Positions 9,001 to 10,787 of a stretch of DNA of 10,787 nt are shown piece after piece. The notes beneath the pieces were generated by a model that made no database searches, was not told where the DNA came from, and was given only the letters and a program-made list of their open reading frames with translations. The translations under genes and the position numbers were made by a program. The DNA lies in NCBI GenBank assembly GCA_029934695.1, contig JAOZLU010000202.1, forward strand, positions 1 through 10,787. The letters run 5' to 3'. Every line of letters starts with the position of its first letter. The stretch's first letter is position 1. This DNA is from Desulfobacterales bacterium (GTDB lineage Bacteria; Desulfobacterota; Desulfobacteria; Desulfobacterales; 4be13).

Positions 9001-10694
9001 TCCACATTGAAAAGAAGGGCTTCGCCCTGGAATACAGGATCCGTACCGAGTGCAATCACCGTGGTCGTTCCCACAACACTGTCATCATCCGCGGAGGGCG
9101 TTCCCGAGAAGGTTCCGGTTGCCCCGTCAAATGTCATCCATGTGGGGTGGTGGTCCGGTGCAAAAGACCAGTAATTCAGTACTTCGCCGTCAGGCTCCAC
9201 AAATGTGCCTGCCGGTATGGTGAAATGCCATTCCTCGCCCTGTATTGCGATGACGTTCCCTGCCGGCAGAGGTGTGTCAATATAAGCGGGATCGTTCGCG
9301 TCCTTCACATCCACATCAAAGGTCAGCGCCCTGTCCAGGCCGGTGGCGTCGGTGGCCACGATCTTCACCTGCCATGCAGGTCTGATCTGATTGCCGTTCA
9401 GATCAGTGGTGACGGCATCCTGGCTGTGGTTTGTCACCGGGCCGTCCGGGGTCCATGCGAAAGTTCGGGTCGCGGTGTCAAATGTCATTCCGAGAGGCAT
9501 GTCCTCCGCGGAATACGTCATCACCTGGCCTTCGGGATCAGTGAACGTACCGTCAGGAACCGTGTAATCCCAGGCTGCATGCTGTGCTGCCTCCTGGGGA
9601 GCGATACCGGACGCGACAGCTATCGGCATTTCCGCATAGTCCGTCACAGTCACATTGAAAACCATGGCCTCGCCCATGAAATCGGGGTCAGTTCCCAGCA
9701 CGATTACCGGGGTCACGCCCGATGCATCGTCCGGCTGATCCGGGCCCCGCTCTGCGTCAAGGGGAGGCGTTCCTGAGAGGGTGTTTCCTGTCAGGGTCAT
9801 CCAGGTGGGATGATGATCAGGCGCAAAAGACCAGTAATGGAGGGTCTCGCCGTCAGGTTCCACAAAGGTGCCGGGGGGAATGGTGAAATGCCAGTCCTGG
9901 CCCTCAATGGCCGCAGGAACCATGGCGTCAGTGACCGGATTGACCAGCACCGCATCAGCACCCGCCATCTGTCCGTCAAAATTTTCCAGCCGGTCCGCGT
10001 CAAAATATGTGTCCTGAACATTCACATTGCCGATTTCAAGTTCCCAGTCTCCGCCGTTTCCGGTCACGTCATCAGACGCAGCCACAGCTTTTTCGCTCTC
10101 AAGCCTGATCTCTCCGACAATCTGTGTGCCCACAGTGCTGTCCGCAGCCACATTGCAGCCGAGAAGATCAATCCGTCCGTCGTCCTCAAGCAGACTGCCG
10201 ATATCCTTCCAGAAATCCTTTTCAGCATCGTTCAGCATTGAGTCCGAAGACTGTCCGTCCGGATGATCCAGGTCAAGCCTGGCACTGTGCGCTGCAAATG
10301 CTATGCTGTCAGCCTTGTTGCCGCCCAGTTCATCGCTGATCTTTTTGGCCAGATCTTCCGTTGTGGTGTCGGAGGCATCATAGCGGACAACAAGAACATT
10401 GTCTCTCGCGGCAGCATCCAAATCATCAGCATCATCAATGTCCGATGAGATGACCAGAACATGAATCCCGCTGTCCAGTGCGCCGTCAGCAATACCGTCA
10501 GCAACACCGTCAGTCAGGTAGAGTGGTTCATCAAAATCAAGATTATAATCCCAGTCGCCCGTGTTATGGGCTTCCATAGCATGAAACTGCATTTCCAGAT
10601 CATGCTGCTCCTGAGCGTGGAGTTCGTCCAGCGCCTCAACCATGGCTGCGCCGTCAAGAACGATCCTGTCTTCAAGTTTTCTTAAATTAAACAT
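1..10694 (-). CDS. Giant DUF4347/cadherin-like repeat surface protein (5' part; C-terminus outside window)
   Basis: The frame is open from ATG at 10694 down to base 1: 3564 full codons plus two bases, with no stop and no net frameshift. The start is fixed by an AAGGAGG site five bases upstream and an in-frame TAA at 10713-10715, with no other start between them. Domain order by residue: 1-76 leader with LEDRIVLDGAA at 7-17; 77-226 DUF4347; 249-801 five CADG/He_PIG-like modules; 802-3556 seventeen repeats of about 160 residues; then an eighteenth begins. The protein is rich in Asp, Gly, Thr, Asn and Val, poor in Lys, and has one cysteine (Cys180). There is no hydrophobic signal peptide or membrane segment. 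In known families, this combination occurs in very large exported proteins of Gram-negative bacteria, often type I-secreted adhesins. Adhesion or matrix function and type I export are inferred, since the C-terminal signal is not visible. Identification as one giant repeat protein is secure; the biological role is not. Confidence 0.95.
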   Translation of the reverse strand, partial: MFNLRKLEDRIVLDGAAMVEALDELHAQEQHDLEMQFHAMEAHNTGDWDYNLDFDEPLYLTDGVADGIADGALDSGIHVLVISSDIDDADDLDAAARDNVLVVRYDASDTTTEDLAKKISDELGGNKADSIAFAAHSARLDLDHPDGQSSDSMLNDAEKDFWKDIGSLLEDDGRIDLLGCNVAADSTVGTQIVGEIRLESEKAVAASDDVTGNGGDWELEIGNVNVQDTYFDADRLENFDGQMAGADAVLVNPVTDAMVPAAIEGQDWHFTIPPGTFVEPDGETLHYWSFAPDHHPTWMTLTGNTLSGTPPLDAERGPDQPDDASGVTPVIVLGTDPDFMGEAMVFNVTVTDYAEMPIAVASGIAPQEAAQHAAWDYTVPDGTFTDPEGQVMTYSAEDMPLGMTFDTATRTFAWTPDGPVTNHSQDAVTTDLNGNQIRPAWQVKIVATDATGLDRALTFDVDVKDANDPAYIDTPLPAGNVIAIQGEEWHFTIPAGTFVEPDGEVLNYWSFAPDHHPTWMTFDGATGTFSGTPSADDDSVVGTTTVIALGTDPVFQGEALLFNVEVQDKNFAPVLEGVIEDMEVTQHDSTTFTVSHSVVPAPDDTTSYVFVDYDPLDVMKFHAEDISAGVDDPIVIDNAGNHPWINFDKTTGEFTFAPDTEEDVNNEAFYTINVWAYDSDGDQSEPATFEVTVNDFNDPAYLNIPITADMVPEATQGEEWHFTIPAGTFVEPEGEVLSYWSFAPDHHPEWMNFNSDTGTFSGPLPLDATVGSATVIVLGTDPSFEGEAAIFNVIVNDTPKNPPVIDGIMGETLAYTEGDGAVALDLIQSPDNTDFASVTDPDSLVFPDFKDGWLQVEITNSVAGQDFLDINTGGGEIGFYNDEFVTYQGNQIGVLDPSSTDTLLKINLTTTTADPDSVGALIRNITYENTEVKPDLTPRLVEFTMSDGDGGTSDAYAMTVTIEDVNSAPVIDNFNNDTQIYHERDNAVLIDTGDAVLITDGDNVNFNGGYLEVRIASGLNPGDQLLAPGGPDIGTVTGDETGVLRVEFKDGVTPGQVETFISAVTYQNADTLNPAEGDRQIRITLTDGAAADGGKAAEAVTSTVTVEKVNNPPVITNMDDGTPNVFKEGGSAVLIDNDLIVSVTDPDTSVLDTGKVRVEITNSPALAEDQLYIRHQGGNSGEIGFDGTTVRYGNVSFGAVTFPTDGVMEIAFNDYASLAAVESLLHNITYQNTEPNAPTAGDRTVSFQVWDGEQSNEASNIQVMKVSVDPVNDSPVLSGIDVGDNLTYSEGQGKVFLDSDPKAIVADIDSLDFQDGYLEVRIVNGVTTEDTLSLYSGMPAYAADGGSDSSEGLLKINFTTDGATTTTVSDLIRDVVYENVNTINATSSTRTIEFTVYDGDYENEGDGGTSNTLSMTVTVEPTNNPPQIHELGGDVFVYDENDSALAEVIDRDTPAYVSDIDGNEFSKLTVEIIDGFEPGEDLLAVQDEPGMGVGRIAFDEVTNEVTYGFKVIGDVSYPADGLLQIDLNENADTASVSRLIQNVTYSNSNADDPSAADRSVRFTLWDADDEPLSDSEITKITVTADNDAPVIENLEGNVTYIEGNDPVILDADANALVSDVDNTVFNGGVLTVSVADYDAAEDRLGINDEGGGMGNIFADDSYVSYSDQVFGTVFPYDSNSGTLTIELNDQANTEAVSALIQNITYWNENVENPSGERTISFTVTDGDPMTAETSDISEVTVSIEQANDAPTISNLGGESFVYAESDGVVLVDVQPTAAVVMDVDGGNLDNGILTITVLGPAGEAGEDVLGISEDSSNGLSIFGDDVKNVIYKDAPVGSYSFDPDTRQLVMNLDEGATTEAVSAVINQVTYNNMQSLDPTAGDRTIRFSLTDGQDAAAPYDVTIQMEVKNDAPVIANVEGMTAGYVEDSQPVILNPNAEVSDVDNDTFDSGYLEVQVASGDTAEDKLSINNQGDAAGQIGFADGVNVYYAGTPIGTSLFTNETGVLKVDLNDSATPAAVSALMQNITYENTDNGAPFEGDRQVTFQIHDGNLDNATSLVSTMTLSVTGVNDQPTISDLGGDVVTFYENGGGTDTAVFLDLGANALFTDADEASFTGGTLKIEIDGYVDGQDTLEIRGGTTIGASSFSDGVLTVAFNNTADATGITEMIHNVWYYNTDSLEPATHDRIMRFVLDDGAGEDNSLSDEYNVTVKLVPENDAPVISGISGSMTYIEDADPMLFASGAMVSDSDSPAFDSGYLKLEILPQGDFDRAEDNLWIKSVGNEDGQIGVEGNTIKYEGIPFGTAGFDQGAGVMNVILTDDANTEAVSALIQSVTYNNTDLEDPTEGLRTVRFTVSDGEAGGLSNIAEMTLGVVGINDAPVIASLNNDVVNFVEEGGPVVLDQSPLAAVTDVDSADFSGGELVATILNATTDDVLSIATSGDIIYDEANEELYHDGHSIGNATFAGSTLTVSFDSEFATRDVVSEVIQNITYNNTDSLFPLEGERTVRFQLNDGDGTANGGADTSAYSYVTVNVAGQNDPPVIHDIDGDSLAYYETSGVVLLDQGTAAGRTAASVEDADSMDFADGWLRIEITEGYYASEDSLGINNEGAGNNEIGVAGNLVMYEGGQIGVIGAVDPADGALEISLTEGANTESVSALLRNITYQNSNSVNPTADDREIRFSIADGDDQVADDYFMKVVVIQDASSNEAPVIENLGDVLEYSEADGVKLLDQGVPAVVSDSDSENFDGGTMKITITGSPTNGEDTLGIASTGDINYTGDSIKYFGTEIGKGVFVGGSVGHFDITLDADADSDAVAALIQNITYDNSNLGDPLEGPRTVEFQLFEADGVSSDARYVTVNVSGVNDKPEIANLHGDVYAEYSEGGPSASGSAILLDDGSDAVLTDLDRTDFDGGHLYIQITSDTFEEGEDYLGISNAAAFTNIIEGTPVYDVSTGLLDIEFNANSNETSISELIRNISYWNSDSEGQTPGNRVIRFTLDDGASEANSMSDDYDVMVTLTGKNDAPDLTGVNGWGDASYTEEQTTPAYLGGGTTFAVTDDDSDDFGGGRLEVQITGGLDTVDAVSGGDVLSIGGDSGIAYTESNGEVSYNGTKIGDVSYTPGWGKLDISLTEGADTEAMNILLRNITFHSTDTGNPADLSDTRTIRFALWDGDGTANNGSDSSGYSFMTLGVVNVNDSPTISSLGGDVASVTFTEGAAPWSNHSVLLDDGGNAVVTDPDGDVGDNFSGGNLTVWFDPGTFETGEDSLTFSESGQQLGGVYYDTADGTINIGTDELGSVAFTTSSMTITFDQDESSDVDSDMLSSIIQNVRYYNADSDDPTPGERTVLFQLYDGDYTADPNQGTSIDYSVTVKVEGVNDPPEIDTLVWNEGGSNAVTAADANSLFTEALASSTDIPFLQLQTQVNLTDVDNSDDFDSGWLSVQISGGYDDTEDRLIITEDDTLGISLISGSVVKYDGIPFGVYTFDNGDGELKVDFNDAATTESVDALMTHIAYQNIDTGDPNEGLRTIRFQLSDGAGKTNGGEESSEFPSMTIYVSGINDAPELANIAD
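27..8291 (-). repeat. Array of 17 complete ~160-residue cadherin/Ig-like repeats (residues 802-3556)
   Basis: Unit limits, cut after the ND of the NDAP motif: R1 7794-8291, R2 7362-7793, R3 6876-7361, R4 6423-6875, R5 5934-6422, R6 5451-5933, R7 4965-5450, R8 4485-4964, R9 4047-4484, R10 3567-4046, R11 3084-3566, R12 2577-3083, R13 2109-2576, R14 1638-2108, R15 1119-1637, R16 576-1118, R17 27-575. Lengths in residues are 166, 144, 162, 151, 163, 161, 162, 160, 146, 160, 161, 169, 156, 157, 173, 181 and 183. Each unit carries (A/P)PxIxxLxG, a Y-E-like strand, LLD, a (V/T)(S/T)DxDSxxFxGG calcium-type loop, LxVxI, an ED-x-LxI strand, YxGxxIG, a GxLxVxLN strand, (S/A)xLIxNITYxN, RTIxFxLxDG and a final VTVxVxxVND. 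They look like tandem beta-sandwich domains forming a stalk, probably stiffened by calcium (inferred). I do not assign a named Pfam family. Confidence 0.9.
8497..8549 (-). repeat. 53-base block identical to 9190-9242 (module M5 copy)
   Basis: This is the second copy of the exact 53-base identity, lying in module M5. The sequence on either side differs between the two copies, so the identical tract is local rather than spanning the whole module. Confidence 0.9.
9190..9242 (-). repeat. 53-base block identical to 8497-8549 (module M3 copy)
   Basis: Bases 9190-9242 in M3 are identical to 8497-8549 in M5 and encode the QGEEWHFTIPAGTFVEPxGE part. The copies are 693 bases (231 codons) apart, which equals one A-B module pair. 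The matching stretch of M1 (9853-9905) is clearly diverged at the DNA level. This points to a recent duplication of an A-B pair, or to gene conversion between M3 and M5. Confidence 0.9.
10017..10466 (-). other. DUF4347 domain (residues 77-226)
   Basis: The segment begins with a hydrophobic strand, IHVLVISSDID (77-87), followed by VLVVRYDAS, SIAFAAHSA (His136), RIDLLGCNVA (Cys180) and the closing signature ASDDVTGNGGDWELE (206-220). This order matches the DUF4347 family, which typically has a strand ending in HG, then a (Y/L)GC-(N/D/E)VA motif, then ASxxxTG...GGDWxLE, and lies at the N-terminus of giant repeat proteins. The family's usual His-Gly is His-Ser here. A His and a Cys about 44 residues apart, each at the end of a hydrophobic strand, resemble the catalytic dyad of caspase-like (clan CD) peptidases. 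That link is my inference, not an established function. Placing the module just before the repeat stalk would suit a head or self-processing domain. Confidence 0.85.
10473..10511 (-). repeat. Short 12-base tandem repeat coding DGVA-DGIA-DGAL
   Basis: Within the leader of the giant protein, bases 10511-10500 and 10499-10488 are tandem 12-mers differing at one base (GTT versus ATT). A third, more diverged copy (DGAL) and a closing Asp follow. The result is an acidic Asp-Gly linker just before DUF4347. It is in frame, so changes in copy number would add or remove four residues without breaking the gene. Confidence 0.75.
10644..10676 (-). other. LEPR-type N-terminal motif (LEDRIVLDGAA)
   Basis: Residues 7-17 read LEDRIVLDGAA, directly after MFNLRK. 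Many giant exported proteins of Gram-negative bacteria begin with a similar LEPRxLLDGA or LEPRIVLDAA stretch near the N-terminus, often just before DUF4347. Here Asp replaces the usual Pro at the third position. The motif is followed by a charged, Glu/His/Gln-rich segment (about residues 18-45) that looks helical, then an acidic linker to residue 76. The role of this motif is not known to me. The assignment rests on position and similarity only. Confidence 0.7.
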
Positions 10695-10699
10695 GGTTG

Positions 10700-10706
10700 C
10701 CTCCTT
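10700..10706 (-). promoter_or_regulatory. Ribosome binding site AAGGAGG
   Basis: On the minus strand AAGGAGG is followed by CAACC and then the ATG at 10694. This is a full match to the anti-Shine-Dalgarno core at five-base spacing, and it settles the start codon of the giant gene. An in-frame TAA at 10713-10715 excludes a longer N-terminus. Confidence 0.93.
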
Positions 10707-10720
10707 AACCTTTTACCTTA

Positions 10721-10726
10721 TTTATA
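10721..10726 (-). promoter_or_regulatory. Possible -10 box (TATAAA) in AT-rich leader
   Basis: The minus strand at 10730-10711 is TATATATAAATAAGG followed by TAAAA. TATAAA at 10726-10721 matches five of six positions of a sigma-70 -10 box and lies 26 bases from the start codon. A -35 element at usual spacing would fall inside the heptamer tract, where no good TTGACA match is seen. If this is a promoter, it is a weak one or depends on an activator. Confidence 0.35.
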
Positions 10727-10730
10727 TATA

Positions 10731-10786
<56 letters not shown>

Positions 10787-10787
10787 A

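Larger units (their letters stand above)
8292..9950 (-). repeat. Five CADG/He_PIG-like cadherin modules (residues 249-801), order A-B-A-B-A
   Basis: Module limits by coordinate and residue: M1 9639-9950 (249-352), M2 9291-9638 (353-468), M3 8985-9290 (469-570), M4 8601-8984 (571-698), M5 8292-8600 (699-801). M1, M3 and M5 are one type, with EGxxWHFTIPxGTFVEPxGE, YWSFAPDHHPxWM (Tyr at 287, 508 and 739), a GTFSGTP-like turn and (I/V)xLGTDPxFxGEAxxFNV. M2 and M4 are more divergent. M2 has DYTVPDGTFTDPEGQ and ends VKIVATD...FDVDVKD; M4 ends AYDSDGDQSEPATFEVTVND. The pattern 'functional residue pair, WM/I-F, TGTFSGTP, TD...F.V.V.D' is that of dystroglycan-type cadherin-like domains (SMART CADG, Pfam He_PIG). 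In other proteins these are beta-sandwich stalk or ligand-binding modules. Acidic loops suggest calcium binding (inferred). Confidence 0.8.

Noticed and set aside
8769..9776. Plus-strand open frame of 335 codons antisense to the cadherin-like modules
   Set aside because: It mirrors a strongly biased coding frame on the other strand. Its translation is rich in His, Arg, Cys and Val with no recognisable domain or ribosome binding site, and it shows the same periodicity as the M3/M5 duplication beneath it.
3758..10507. Short minus-strand frames at 3758-4006, 5147-5386, 9797-10021 and 10301-10507
   Set aside because: All are in one frame that is offset from the giant gene, lie inside it, and encode low-complexity sequence with no plausible start signals.
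10695..10730. Rho-independent terminator or riboswitch in the leader
   Set aside because: The 36 bases are AT-rich with no GC-rich stem, and too short for a structured aptamer.

Overview
The window is almost entirely one giant protein gene on the minus strand. It starts at an ATG at 10694 with a strong ribosome binding site, and it is still open at position 1. I read the frame codon by codon: 3564 complete codons, no stop, no frameshift. The stop codon and C-terminus lie beyond the left edge. The product is a very large, acidic, probably secreted or cell-surface protein of the DUF4347/cadherin-like class found in Gram-negative bacteria. The species cannot be read from this stretch. The architecture would fit a marine or sediment proteobacterium or a Desulfobacterota member, but that is a low-confidence guess.

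Layout from the right edge, in the direction of transcription. (1) 10731-10786: a heptanucleotide tandem repeat (ATGTTCG on +, CGAACAT on -), seven perfect copies and one variant. (2) 10695-10730: an AT-rich leader with a possible -10 box and an AAGGAGG ribosome binding site. (3) Residues 1-76: a leader with an LEDRIVLDGAA motif (LEPR type) and no classical signal peptide. (4) Residues 77-226: a DUF4347 domain with a His136/Cys180 pair. Cys180 is the only cysteine in all 3564 visible residues. (5) Residues 249-801: five dystroglycan/cadherin-like (CADG, He_PIG-type) modules in an A-B-A-B-A order. (6) Residues 802-3556: seventeen complete tandem repeats of 144-183 residues, with a LIxNITYxN ... 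RTIxF ... DG ... NDAP signature, followed by the start of an eighteenth.

Taken together, a cytosolic start with no signal peptide, an LEPR-like N-terminus, a DUF4347 head and a very long stalk of Asp-rich beta-sandwich repeats suggest a type I-secreted giant adhesin or matrix protein. This is inference, because the secretion signal and any RTX repeats would be at the unseen C-terminus. The most interesting points are the heptamer tract next to the promoter (possible phase variation), the lone cysteine in a caspase-like arrangement in DUF4347, and the marks of recent internal duplication in the repeat arrays. No RNA gene, CRISPR array, insertion sequence or second protein gene could be supported.
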